A DNA stretch of 64,000 nucleotides from DATFRY01 sp035489015 (GTDB lineage: Bacteria > Myxococcota_A > Polyangia > Haliangiales > Haliangiaceae): assembly GCA_035489015.1 (NCBI GenBank), contig DATHKR010000099.1, positions 1 through 64,000 of the forward strand, given 5' to 3'. Each line of letters starts with the position of its first letter. Within the stretch, counting starts at the first letter, position 1. The notes beneath the pieces are model-generated. The model had not been told where the DNA came from. It saw only the letters and a list, made by a program, of their open reading frames with translations, and did no database searches. Position numbers and translations under genes: made by a program. Shown piece by piece: positions 1-8,800 of this stretch.

Positions 1-2012
1 GCCGCGACCGCGACGGCCTCGGGACGGAGGACGTGGACCAGCCCTCCCAGGGCGATCGCGGCGAGGAGCTGGCCGCGGAGGTGGACGACGTGCGCGAGCG
101 GCGAGGCGGGCCCCACCGGGCCGCCGGACGGAGACCACTCGAGGACCCGGCGGCCAGACACGAGCAGGCGCCAGGTGCTGCGCGCGATCGCGTCGGCGGC
201 CAGGAGGGCGTCGAACGGCAGGACCGCGACGGCGAAGCCGGCCCGGAGCGCCGCGGTGCCGGCCAGCCGCGCGGCGCCGACCGCGAGATCGATCGCCCCG
301 AGCTGGCCGGCCACGGCGCGCTGCACCAGCTTGCGGGTCTCCCAGAAGAGCGCGAGCGCGCGCGGGAGGACCGGAACCGAGAGCACGGCGAGGACCCACG
401 GGGCCGGCGCCGGCGCGGCGAGCAGCCCGACGACGAGGAGCGCCATCAGGGAGAGCGGGACGAGGTTGCGCCGCACGTTGCCGGCCACCTTCCAGCGCGA
501 GAGCAGGGACAGGCCACCGCCGTCGCGCAGCATCCAGACCAGGTTCTGCCAGTCGCCGCGCATCCAGCGGTGGCGCCGCGCGGCCTCGCTGCGGTGGTCC
601 GGCGGGGCGTCCTCGAGGAAGCAGGCGTCGGCGACGGCGGCCGTGCGCGCGGAGCAGCCCTCGAGGAGATCGTGGCTGAGGATCGCGACGTCGTCGAGCC
701 GCCCGTCGGTGGCGGCGGCAAAGGCGCGGACGTCGTGGAGGCCCTTGCCGAAGTAGGTCGCCTCGCCGAATCGATCCTGGTGCAGGTGGTTCCGCTTGTC
801 GGGAGGGGCGGCCGGGCCGAGGTCGGCGGCTCCCCAGCGCTCGTGGCGAGACGCGCGCGGGTCGAGCGGGTTGGCCGCGATGCGCGGCTGGAGCACGCCG
901 TAGCCCCGCCGGATCCGGCCGCCGGGGTCGAGCTCGGCCCGGTTGAGCGGGTGGGCCATCGTCTCGATCAGGCGGAGGGCGGCGCCGCGGGTCATGCGGC
1001 CGTCGACGTCCAGGGTGATCACGAAGGCCACGCGCTCGAGCAGCGCGGCGTCGGGCGACGGCAGGAACGCGCCGGAGTCGCCGCCGATGATGGCGGCGCC
1101 GAGGTCGGCCAGCTTGCCGCGCTTGCGCTCGCGACCCATCCACACCGCTTCGGACGGGCTCCATCGGCGCGGCCGGTGCAGGAAGAGGAACCGCCGCGCC
1201 GGCCCGGCGGCCTCGCCGTTCAGCCGGTGGATCGCCGCCCGCGCGTGGGCGAGGAGCTCGTCATCGCCCGGCATGTGCTCGGCCGGCGCGTCGCCGAAGT
1301 CGCCCAGCAGACAGACCCGCAGGCCCGGGGCGCTCGCCGCGTGATCCTCGAGGGTGTGGATCAGTCGGTCGACCTCGTCGTGCGAGCGGACCAGGCAGGG
1401 GACCACCACCAGGGTGTCGAGCCGCGCCGGGATCCCGCGGCCGAGATCCAGCCGGGGCAGGGGCGGCGTCGGCGACGTGAGCGAGTGGATCGTCTCGACG
1501 GCGATCTCGGCGAGCGACAGGAAGGCCGCGGCGGCCGGCAAGATAGCGAGGGCGGCGAGGAGCGCGAGCGAGCCCGCGTCGCCCGGCTGGAACAGGACCA
1601 GCGCGGTCGCCATGGCGAGCGCGAGACTCGAGACCGCGCCGAGGTAGATGCCGACCGCGTGGCGGTGGAGCCGGCGCGAGAGCCGGATCCGGCGGGGCAC
1701 CGCGGCGCCGATGGCTGCCTCGAGCTCGGCCCGCCCGTCGTCGATGAGGTGGTAGCCGACGTGGCCCCGGGCCGACGCCGGATCGAGGGCGGCGCGGGAC
1801 AGCCCGGCGGCGGCCGCCGCCACCTCGGCCGCGGTCCGCGACGACCAGCGGGCGAGCTCTTCCACCGCCGCGCGGTAGCGCGCCCGGGTCGCGTGGTCAC
1901 AGGCGTCGTGAAGGCCGGCCGGGTCGCCGCGCAGGGCCGAGTCGACCGGATCGCCCGCGTCCGGCCGGATGGTCTCGGCCGGCGAGAGCAGGGCGAGGTC
2001 ATCGAACGGCAT
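1..2012 (-). CDS. NdvB-like (GT84) membrane glycosyltransferase, 3' end outside the window
   Basis: The 670 visible codons match the glycosyltransferase part of cyclic beta-1,2-glucan synthases. A short N-terminal region is followed by two membrane segments (about residues 105-165). Then come the LVVVP strand, a VITLDVDGRM stretch with the DxD-like sugar-nucleotide site near residue 333, and an HRWMRGDWQ acceptor motif near residue 480, followed by further membrane segments. NdvB proteins carry this domain in the middle of a much longer chain, so this looks like a short or stand-alone version, although the end cannot be seen. The start is set by GGAGGAG six bases before ATG, and it overlaps the TolC-type gene by 14 bases, so it belongs to the bacteriocin operon. 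Its acceptor is unknown: a periplasmic glucan, or (speculatively) a sugar on the peptide or its cofactor. Confidence 0.8.
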   Translation of the reverse strand, partial: MPFDDLALLSPAETIRPDAGDPVDSALRGDPAGLHDACDHATRARYRAAVEELARWSSRTAAEVAAAAAGLSRAALDPASARGHVGYHLIDDGRAELEAAIGAAVPRRIRLSRRLHRHAVGIYLGAVSSLALAMATALVLFQPGDAGSLALLAALAILPAAAAFLSLAEIAVETIHSLTSPTPPLPRLDLGRGIPARLDTLVVVPCLVRSHDEVDRLIHTLEDHAASAPGLRVCLLGDFGDAPAEHMPGDDELLAHARAAIHRLNGEAAGPARRFLFLHRPRRWSPSEAVWMGRERKRGKLADLGAAIIGGDSGAFLPSPDAALLERVAFVITLDVDGRMTRGAALRLIETMAHPLNRAELDPGGRIRRGYGVLQPRIAANPLDPRASRHERWGAADLGPAAPPDKRNHLHQDRFGEATYFGKGLHDVRAFAAATDGRLDDVAILSHDLLEGCSARTAAVADACFLEDAPPDHRSEAARRHRWMRGDWQNLVWMLRDGGGLSLLSRWKVAGNVRRNLVPLSLMALLVVGLLAAPAPAPWVLAVLSVPVLPRALALFWETRKLVQRAVAGQLGAIDLAVGAARLAGTAALRAGFAVAVLPFDALLAADAIARSTWRLLVSGRRVLEWSPSGGPVGPASPLAHVVHLRGQLLAAIALGGLVHVLRPEAVAVA

Positions 2013-3444
2013 CGCGCGCTCCTCCGGTCCCGGTGCCCGCGGCCGCCGCGCCCGGGGCCGGGGCGGCGACCAGGAGCGCGTTCACGGCGCGGAGGTCCTC
2101 GATCGAGATCGATCCGGCCGCCTGCTTGAGCCGGAGCGTGTTGACCAGATGGGCGTGACGAGCGCCGGCGTACGCGCGCCGGGCCTCGAACAGGTTCTGC
2201 TGGGTGATGAGGACCTCGACCACCGTGCGGGTGCCGGCGCCGAGGCCAGCCTCGGAGGCGGCGTAGGCGCTCCGGGCCGAGGCGAGCGCGGCGCGCCGCG
2301 CGGCGATCTCGCCGATCCCGGACACCACCGCCCGGTAGGCGCGACGGACCTGGCGCGCGACCGCGCGGCGCTGCCGCTCGAGCTGCTGTCGGGTCGCGTC
2401 GCGCACGTACATCGCCTGGCGCACCCCCGAGCGGACCGACCCGCCGGAGAAGATCGGCACCTCGAGCTGCAGGGTGACCGTCGCGCCGTCGTTCTCGCCG
2501 TTGGCCGGGAAGTCGACCCCGTTCGAGCTCGACGAGCCGGTCGAGACCCCGCGGTTGTAGCTGGCGGTGGCGGACAGGCGCGGGTAGTGGCCGGCGCGCG
2601 CGGTGGCGACCTCGACGTCGGAGGCTTCCAGTCCGCGGGCGGCCGCGAGCAGCTCGGGGTTGGAGCGCCTCGCCTGAGCGACCCACGCCTGCTCGTCGGC
2701 CGGGACCGGCGCGGTGGGCAGGTAGTCGTCGCGCAGCACCTCGAGCCGCCCCGCTGGCCGGCCGATGATCTCGGCGAGCGCCTCCTCCGCGTCGGACGCG
2801 GCGCTCTCGGCCACGATCGCCGACGCCCGGGCGCCTTCGAGCGCCGCGCGCGCCTCGTGCACGTCGGTGATGGTCGCCAGGCCCGCGCGCATTCGCACCT
2901 CCGCCTGGTCGAGCTGGCGCGCGATCGCGACCTCCTGGGACCGGGCCGCGGCGAGCTCCTCGCCCGCGGTCAGCGCGGCGAAGTAGGTGTCCGCAGTGCG
3001 CACGATCAGCTCGTCGGCCAGCGCCTCGAGCTCGAGGTCGGCCTGGCTCTCCCGCACCCGCGCGGCGCGCAGGCGGGTCCAGTTCGCGTGATCGTAGATC
3101 GACTGCGACAGGCTCACGCCGACGCTGCGGTTGGTGTTCTCCGACCGCGACTCGCTCTCGCCGAACACCGTCCCGCCCGGATCTTCCGGGTCCGGGCTGG
3201 TCGTGAACGACGTGCTTCGATTGTCGGTGCGCGAGATCGACGCCGAGCCGTTCACGCGCGGGAGCAGGGCGGCGCGCGCCTGGGGCACGCTCTCGCGCCG
3301 GGCCAGGTGGTTGGCCTCGGCGCCGGCCATCTGCGGATCCGACCGGAGCGCGATCTCGTAGGTCTCGAGCAGGTCGCCGGCGTGCGCCCGCCCACCGACG
3401 CCGAGCACGGCCCAGGCGACCAGCGCCGCCCGCGCGATCCTCAT
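1999..3444 (-). CDS. TolC-family outer-membrane efflux channel
   Basis: This 481-residue protein has a cleavable signal peptide ending near AHA and the two-fold repeated alpha-helical barrel layout of TolC (repeats about 25-240 and 250-450; E. coli TolC is 493 residues). The second half ends in the typical QQNLFEARRAYAGARH helix followed by a short LKQAAGSIS segment. It should form the outer-membrane exit duct for the C39 ABC exporter and HlyD adaptor encoded upstream in the same operon. The ATG overlaps the stop of the SelO-like gene as ATGA, which implies translational coupling. A cognate tolC inside a bacteriocin operon, rather than reliance on a housekeeping copy, suggests a self-contained type I secretion machine. 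Confidence 0.93.
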   Translation of the reverse strand: MRIARAALVAWAVLGVGGRAHAGDLLETYEIALRSDPQMAGAEANHLARRESVPQARAALLPRVNGSASISRTDNRSTSFTTSPDPEDPGGTVFGESESRSENTNRSVGVSLSQSIYDHANWTRLRAARVRESQADLELEALADELIVRTADTYFAALTAGEELAAARSQEVAIARQLDQAEVRMRAGLATITDVHEARAALEGARASAIVAESAASDAEEALAEIIGRPAGRLEVLRDDYLPTAPVPADEQAWVAQARRSNPELLAAARGLEASDVEVATARAGHYPRLSATASYNRGVSTGSSSSNGVDFPANGENDGATVTLQLEVPIFSGGSVRSGVRQAMYVRDATRQQLERQRRAVARQVRRAYRAVVSGIGEIAARRAALASARSAYAASEAGLGAGTRTVVEVLITQQNLFEARRAYAGARHAHLVNTLRLKQAAGSISIEDLRAVNALLVAAPAPGAAAAGTGTGGARDAVR

Positions 3445-5303
3445 CGACACGCCTCCGGCTCGGTCAGCCAGAACCAGTCGTCCGGGCGCGGCAGCGCGAA
3501 CAGGAGAGCGGACGCGGCCAGGTCGGCGGCGCCGGCCACCTCGCGCACCGGGAAGCGGCCGGCCCAGCGCGGGCCGACCGACGCCGCCTGGTGCGCGCGC
3601 AGCGCGTCGACGGACAGCCACCGGTCGAACAGGTGGACCTGGTCCGCGGCGCGGGTCCCCTCGACCCACAGGCACGAGGACCCCGCCGCCACGTCGCGGC
3701 AGAGGAGCGCGCTCGACGAGCCGGTCGACACCTGGGCCCGCACCGCGAGCCCGGGCCCGAGGAGTGGCCAGTGGCGCCGGCCGCTCGACAGGGTCCAGCG
3801 AACCGCGGCGGCCACCGCGTCCGGATCGGGCGGCCGGGGCGAGCGCTGCTCGCCGATCCGGTCCCACAGCCAGCCCTGCAGCCTCTCCCGGTACAGCCCG
3901 GGTCTCGGCCGGAGCAGGCGGGCCGCCGTCATCCGGGCCAGGCGGAAGCCGGGCGCGTCGCGCGATCCGTGGTGGGCGGCGAGCGCGTCGTCGATCCGGG
4001 CCAGGATCCGGCGCTCGATCGAGGGCTCGCCGCTGGTCGGGCCGGGCGCGCCGTCGCCGAGCCCACCGCCGAGCCCGTCGCCGAGCCAGCCCTGGACCGG
4101 CACCCAGCCGAGCTGGTAGCTGCCGATCCGCCGCTGTTGAACGGCGACGTACTCGCGCATCGCGGCGATCACCTCGCGCGCGGCCGGACCGTCGCCGTCC
4201 TCGAGATCCCAGAGGCGCAGGCACTCGCGGTCGAAGCGGGCGTCGAGCGCCCGCCGCACCCGGGCCAGGAGCTCGGTCTCCGGCGGCGGCGCCGCCGCGG
4301 GGCCGCCGTACTTGCGGAAGAAGAAGCAGAGCGACTGGATGGCCGGGACCAGCAGCAGGAGCTCGTCGCCGAAGCCCGGCATGTTGTCGAGCGGGAACAC
4401 CTTGCTCCAGTCGCCCACCGCGCGGAAGGAGCCGTAGTCGAGGAGCTCGCCGTTCAGGGTCACGTTCGAGGTCAGGTAGCCGCCGTGACAGAGCCGGTGC
4501 ACCTGGCCGAACGCCGCCTGCTCGGCGACGCGCTCGAGCGCCTCGGCGAGCCCGCGCACGCCGACCCCGGTCCGGGGACCGTCATCGAGGCCGGCCACGA
4601 ACACGCGGATCGCGTCGCGCACCCGGTCCACGTCGCGGGTGTCGTTGACCTCGCGCTCGGGCCGGCCGGGCGTCGGCGCGCTGAACATGGGCGCGCGCTC
4701 GAAGTGGGCCAGGCGGAGCGCGGCCGGCCGGACCACGATCGCCCGGCGCTCGCCCAGCTCGCCCGACGGGAGCCGGTGGCGGAGCCCGGCGTCGAGGACC
4801 GCGATCACCGGCAGCGCGCCGTGCGGGAACTCGGCCGCGGCGATCTCGCCGTAGATCGCCTCGCGCAGCCCTTCCTCCAGCCACGCGCGGCCGTGCGAGT
4901 AGGACCAGGCCCGGACCTCGCCGACCAGCGGCGTCGGCCCGATCCCCTTGCCCTGGAAGCATCCAGACAGCCCGGCGCGGCCGCTCCCCCCGTGCGGGAC
5001 CTGGCCGGAGCCGCCGTAGCGGTCGGCGTGGAACGTCCGCTCGCCGTCGCCGTAGGCCTCGGGCGGATCGCCCGGATCGGGTACCTGGTAGCCGAGCTCG
5101 TCGACCAGCCACGCGCTGGCCCGTGCGCGGGTCCGGGCGGAGGTCACGTCGACGCCGCGCTCGAGGAACCAGCGCTCGTTCAGCCACGCGACGGTCGCGC
5201 CGGCCAGCCGGCGGGCCTGGAACGGGACCAGAAGGTCGTCGCCCCACGCCGACAGGCGCGGCAGGCCCTCCTCGAGCCGCGCGATCTCGTCACCGGTCAG
5301 CAT
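3441..5303 (-). CDS. SelO-like (UPF0061-fold) protein, second copy, putative bacteriocin maturation factor
   Basis: This 620-residue protein is distantly SelO-like. SelO proteins have a pseudokinase fold and transfer AMP to protein hydroxyls. Visible landmarks are QGKGIGPTP with the expected ATP-contacting lysine (K119), a helix with LREAIYGE, RPAALRLAHFE, HGGYLTSN (273-280) and LLDYGSF with the metal-binding Asp (289). Where I recall SelO having Asp before the conserved Asn (TDN), this protein has Ser (TSN). It resembles the other SelO-like gene at 5775-7553, and the two flank the HlyC-like gene. The C-terminal 250 residues are not recognised. It overlaps the HlyC-like gene by 14 bases and TolC by 4. 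A role in modifying the precursor or an activated donor is inference; position and size also recall MchC/MceJ of class IIb microcins, which I could not compare directly. Confidence 0.6.
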   Translation of the reverse strand: MLTGDEIARLEEGLPRLSAWGDDLLVPFQARRLAGATVAWLNERWFLERGVDVTSARTRARASAWLVDELGYQVPDPGDPPEAYGDGERTFHADRYGGSGQVPHGGSGRAGLSGCFQGKGIGPTPLVGEVRAWSYSHGRAWLEEGLREAIYGEIAAAEFPHGALPVIAVLDAGLRHRLPSGELGERRAIVVRPAALRLAHFERAPMFSAPTPGRPEREVNDTRDVDRVRDAIRVFVAGLDDGPRTGVGVRGLAEALERVAEQAAFGQVHRLCHGGYLTSNVTLNGELLDYGSFRAVGDWSKVFPLDNMPGFGDELLLLVPAIQSLCFFFRKYGGPAAAPPPETELLARVRRALDARFDRECLRLWDLEDGDGPAAREVIAAMREYVAVQQRRIGSYQLGWVPVQGWLGDGLGGGLGDGAPGPTSGEPSIERRILARIDDALAAHHGSRDAPGFRLARMTAARLLRPRPGLYRERLQGWLWDRIGEQRSPRPPDPDAVAAAVRWTLSSGRRHWPLLGPGLAVRAQVSTGSSSALLCRDVAAGSSCLWVEGTRAADQVHLFDRWLSVDALRAHQAASVGPRWAGRFPVREVAGAADLAASALLFALPRPDDWFWLTEPEACR

Positions 5304-5778
5304 GGACCTCGCCCCCGGCGGCCACCGGCGAGCGGCGCCGCCACACGCTGACCTTGCGCACGCTGCCGTCGGGCCGCCGACGGAGCGACCGGGCCTCGGC
5401 GTGCTGCGGGAACATGCTCGCCACCGCGTGTCGGGCGATCGTCCTGGCGAAGCCGCTCGGGGCGACGAAGTCCATGATCCAGAGGCGGTCGCCCTCGTTC
5501 CACTCGCTGAAGTGGAGCAGGACCCGCGGCTCGGCGATCCACCGCTCCTCGACGTCGGGCGCGAGAAAGGCCCACGTCATGTAGCCGAGCGCCCGGCCCT
5601 TGTAGTCGAAGAAGAACTTGATCTGGCGGAGCAGGATCGCCGGCTGGATCCAGGCGGTGAGGCAGGCCATCGGGAAGCTGGCGTAGGGCCGGCACTGCAG
5701 CATGAGGTGGGCGGCCGTCCCGAGCTGGCGGGCGAACTCGGCCGACTCCGCGTCCTGATCGAAGAGCACTTGGTTCAT
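5290..5778 (-). CDS. HlyC-like toxin-activating acyltransferase homologue lacking the catalytic His
   Basis: The 162 residues align by eye with HlyC/RtxC acyltransferases, which move a fatty acid from acyl carrier protein to an internal lysine of a secreted toxin. Shared landmarks are the FPMACLTAWIQPAI segment (compare WPVSLFAINVLPAI of HlyC), GYMTWAFL, EWNEGDRLWIMDFVAPSG and a KVSVWRR end. Spacing is exact between the two proline landmarks, which places Tyr32 where HlyC has its catalytic His23. The second catalytic residue, an Asp, is kept (D103). The encoded bacteriocin has no lysine, so classic lysine acylation looks impossible. In class IIb microcins an HlyC-like subunit (MceI/MchD) works with a larger partner to attach a siderophore; here the partners may be the flanking SelO-like proteins. 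It overlaps both neighbours (4 and 14 bases). Confidence 0.82.
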   Translation of the reverse strand: MNQVLFDQDAESAEFARQLGTAAHLMLQCRPYASFPMACLTAWIQPAILLRQIKFFFDYKGRALGYMTWAFLAPDVEERWIAEPRVLLHFSEWNEGDRLWIMDFVAPSGFARTIARHAVASMFPQHAEARSLRRRPDGSVRKVSVWRRRSPVAAGGEVHADR

Positions 5779-7553
5779 GTCACTGCTTCCGTGATGTCGG
5801 GTCCCCAGTAGGTGAGCGCGTCCACGAGCGGCCGCGCCGTCGATGGCCCGCGGCCCGCGCGGGCCGCCGGGTGGATCTCCTCGCCGCCGGCCGACTGCAC
5901 GCGCAGCGCGTCGGTCCGCGCGTCGTAGACCACCGCGTCGGCGCCGCGGCGCCAGATCGCCGTGGTCAGGTCGGCGGGGTCCTGGTAGACGAAGCTCGCC
6001 TGATCGGACAGGTCCTCGAGCCAGGCCTGGGCCGCGGCGCGGAGATCGTCGAGGTCGCGGTGCGCCAGCACCATCGCCTCGGTGTGCTTGACCATGTGGG
6101 CGCGGTAGAGGAGGCGCACGGTCCGCGCGCCCTTGGCGGCGTTCATGACGCAGAGCCGTCGCAGCGCCGCCGGCGAGACGCCGCGGGCGCCGGCGTCTCG
6201 CTCGGCCCGCGCCATGACCGGCGCGTACGCCGCGACGAACCGCTCGCGCAGGCTCTGGCTGGCCAGGTGGGGCGCGAGCTGTCCGTCGAGCGCGGGCGTG
6301 CCGGCCCAGCGCGCCGCCGCGAGCAGGATCGCTCCCAGCCGGTAGCGGCCGAAAGCGGACTCGTCGTCGGGGTGGCCCTCGAACGGATCGCGGTGGCCGC
6401 TCGACGCGATGAGCTGCAGGGTCCGCCACAGCTCGGTCCGCTCGGCGCGCCCCTCCTCGCCGTCGAGCAGCTCGAACGGGATGCCGGTCAGGGCCACGAA
6501 CCGGCGCTCGAGGCTCCTGGCGTGGACCCGGACGTACTCGTCGATGAGCGCGTCGCGCTCCGGCAGCGCCGCGCCGCCGGCCGGGAAGTACTTGCGGAGG
6601 TTGACCGCGAGCGTGGTGAAGATGTTCACGTACGGCTCGCGGTCGTCCCAGAACGGGCCGTAACCGCCCACGTCGCCCCAGCCGGGCAGGGCGGTGACCG
6701 AGCCGAAATCGATCCAGCGGCCGTCGAGGCACAGGTTGGACGGGCTGACGTTGCCGTGGAGGAGGCGCTTGCTCTTGGCGGCCGCGCCCTGCTCGGCGAA
6801 GCGGCGCGCCATCTCGAGGGCGCCGAGCTGGACCCGCTCGACCGGATCGAGGCCGGCGGCGCCGTCGGGCAGCGGCAGGAGAGCCGGCAGCGCGCGGATC
6901 GCCGCGCGCACCCGCTCGGCGTCGTGCGGCAAGCTGGCGGCGAGCGCGGCGGGCGGCCGGTGCATCATCGCGCGCTCGAAGTGGGCCGGTCGCACCGAGG
7001 CCTCGCGGACCAGCAGCCCGCGGGGCAGGTAGGCGTCGTCGCCGTAGCGGCCGCGCAGGAGCTCGACGCCCCAGCGATCGATCACCCACCAGCACGGCGA
7101 GCTGGTCGCCAGCACCGCCGGCGATCGGACCGCGCCGAACGGCAGGGCGTGGTGAAAGACCTCGCCCCAGATGGCCTCCTGGATCGCCTCGAACAGCGAC
7201 ATGCCGCCGTGCGAGTAGTCGGGCAGGCTGTCCTCGCCGGCCAGCGGGTTGCGCCCGATGCCCTTGATCTGGTGATCGCCGTCGGTGCCGACCCGCACGC
7301 CGCCGCCGTGGAAGCCGAGCCCCTCGCCTCCGTAGCGCTCGGCGTCGAGCGTCCGCGCCCGCTCGTCGAACATCCCGGGCGGGTCGCCCGGCGCGGGGAC
7401 GGCCCAGCCGAACCGATCCAGCAGCTCGGCGTCGCCGCCCGGCAAGAGCGTCGGATCGTGCAGGACGATCCTCGCGCGGGCCACGCGGTGGACCTCGAAC
7501 GGCACCACCGCGGTCGGGCCGAGCGCCCTCGCGATCGCGCTCCTCGCCTCCAT
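5775..7553 (-). CDS. SelO-like (UPF0061-fold) protein, first copy, putative bacteriocin maturation factor
   Basis: This 592-residue paralogue of the gene at 3441-5303 matches SelO more clearly. QIKGIGRNPLAG supplies the ATP lysine (K97), SLFEAIQEAIWGE the alpha-C glutamate helix, LLVREASVRPAHFERAMM the RxAxxxxRxxHFE-type strand, HGNVSPSN (266-273) the catalytic loop, and WIDFGS the metal-binding Asp (282). As in the other copy, Ser replaces the Asp expected just before the conserved Asn. The start ATG shares one base with the HlyD stop (TGATG); a start 15 codons further upstream is possible but would overlap HlyD. It is followed by the HlyC-like gene with an ATGA overlap. Substrate unknown; AMP or another nucleotide transfer to the precursor, a donor or an acyl carrier is inference from the fold. 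Confidence 0.65.
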   Translation of the reverse strand: MEARSAIARALGPTAVVPFEVHRVARARIVLHDPTLLPGGDAELLDRFGWAVPAPGDPPGMFDERARTLDAERYGGEGLGFHGGGVRVGTDGDHQIKGIGRNPLAGEDSLPDYSHGGMSLFEAIQEAIWGEVFHHALPFGAVRSPAVLATSSPCWWVIDRWGVELLRGRYGDDAYLPRGLLVREASVRPAHFERAMMHRPPAALAASLPHDAERVRAAIRALPALLPLPDGAAGLDPVERVQLGALEMARRFAEQGAAAKSKRLLHGNVSPSNLCLDGRWIDFGSVTALPGWGDVGGYGPFWDDREPYVNIFTTLAVNLRKYFPAGGAALPERDALIDEYVRVHARSLERRFVALTGIPFELLDGEEGRAERTELWRTLQLIASSGHRDPFEGHPDDESAFGRYRLGAILLAAARWAGTPALDGQLAPHLASQSLRERFVAAYAPVMARAERDAGARGVSPAALRRLCVMNAAKGARTVRLLYRAHMVKHTEAMVLAHRDLDDLRAAAQAWLEDLSDQASFVYQDPADLTTAIWRRGADAVVYDARTDALRVQSAGGEEIHPAARAGRGPSTARPLVDALTYWGPDITEAVT

Positions 7554-8800
7554 CAGTCGCCCTTCCGCCCGAGGGTGTAGAGCGGCTCGAGCACCCACTC
7601 GACCAGCCGCCGGTGCTCGCCCAGGATGTCCGCCTCGAGCACCATGCCGGGCCGCAGGCGCTCCTCCTCGCCGTACGCGGTGACGGTCTGGCGCTCCAGC
7701 GCGACCAGCACCCGGTAGAACGGCTCGCCGCTCGGTCCGGTCGCGCGCGCGTCGGGGCTGAGCGCGCTGCGCGAGATGCGGATGACCCGGCCGGCGTGGT
7801 GGCCGAACTTCTGGTACGGGTACGCTTGATAGCGGAGGAGCACGCGGTCGCCCTCCTCGATGAACCCGATCGCGCGGCTCGGCACCAGGAGCTGGGCCTG
7901 CAGCACGGAGCCGTCGGGCACCAGGCTGACCAGCGGCTGTCCGGCCTGCACCGCCTGGCCCGGCTCGACCAGGCGGTTGGCGACCATGCCCCGGAGCGGG
8001 GCCGTGACGACGAGGCCGCTGGTCGCCTCCTCATGGACTCGCTCCTGGTCCAGTACCGCGAGGTCCCACGCCGCGCTCGCCTCCTGGGTGTTCCGCTCCG
8101 CGGCCAGCTCGTTCAGGGTCTGGGTGAGCTGGACGATGTTGCGGCGGGCCAGGGTGGCCTGGCGCTCGAGCGCCTGCTGCTGGTTGACCAGCTCGAGCAC
8201 CGACTGGCGCTGCTGGTCGACCTGGATCTCGGTCACGTACTTGCGGTCGGCGACCCGCTGGTAGCGGGCGAGGATCGAGCGGCCCAGCTCCACCTGCTTG
8301 CGACGGGTGCGGGTCTCGGCCTCGATCTGCTGGAGCTCGCGGCGGGCGGTGGCGAGCTGACCCTGGTGGCCCTCGACCTGGGCGGTGAGCCGCGCCCCCT
8401 GGGAGGCGCGCTGGTCGGCCAGGCTGGTCCGGCGGGCGTCGAAGCCGTGCCGGACCGCCGCGGTCGAGTCGGTGCCCGAGGCGGTCGTGCGCGGGACGTC
8501 GACCGAGACCAGCGCGGTCCCGGCGGCGACCTCCTGCCCCTCCTCGGCGAACAGGCGGCCGACCACCCCGCTGGTGGGCGCCACCACCGTCGAGACACCG
8601 CGGTCCGGCACCAGCTGGCCGACCACGCGCGACCGCTGGGTGTACTCGCCGACGAAGAAGTACCCGGCCACCAGGGTGGTGGCCGCCACCGCGCCGGCGG
8701 CGAGCGCCCAGATCCGGATCGGCTGGGCCAGCGAGATCCCGCCCAGCCAGCTCGCCCGTCGGCCGGCGAGCACCTCGTCGCGGAACAGCCGCCCGCTCAT
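7553..8800 (-). CDS. HlyD-family periplasmic adaptor of the bacteriocin exporter
   Basis: The 415 residues have one membrane anchor (about 28-50), a split lipoyl/barrel-sandwich domain (VVAPTSGVVGRLFAEEGQEV and later VVTAPLRGMVANRLVEPGQAV), a long Gln/Arg/Glu-rich coiled coil (about 120-285) and a beta-barrel tail. This is the layout of membrane-fusion proteins that join an inner-membrane ABC exporter to TolC, such as CvaA and MchE. It follows the C39 ABC gene with an ATGA overlap and precedes the first SelO-like gene with TGATG, so it is central to the operon. The family assignment is secure; that the cargo is the 81-residue peptide follows from gene order. Confidence 0.93.
   Translation of the reverse strand: MSGRLFRDEVLAGRRASWLGGISLAQPIRIWALAAGAVAATTLVAGYFFVGEYTQRSRVVGQLVPDRGVSTVVAPTSGVVGRLFAEEGQEVAAGTALVSVDVPRTTASGTDSTAAVRHGFDARRTSLADQRASQGARLTAQVEGHQGQLATARRELQQIEAETRTRRKQVELGRSILARYQRVADRKYVTEIQVDQQRQSVLELVNQQQALERQATLARRNIVQLTQTLNELAAERNTQEASAAWDLAVLDQERVHEEATSGLVVTAPLRGMVANRLVEPGQAVQAGQPLVSLVPDGSVLQAQLLVPSRAIGFIEEGDRVLLRYQAYPYQKFGHHAGRVIRISRSALSPDARATGPSGEPFYRVLVALERQTVTAYGEEERLRPGMVLEADILGEHRRLVEWVLEPLYTLGRKGD

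Noticed and set aside
33..4119. Long plus-strand open frames opposite the glycosyltransferase, TolC and SelO-like genes
   Set aside because: They encode Arg/Gly/Pro-rich low-complexity protein without family similarity and are antisense to clear genes; this is expected in GC-rich DNA.
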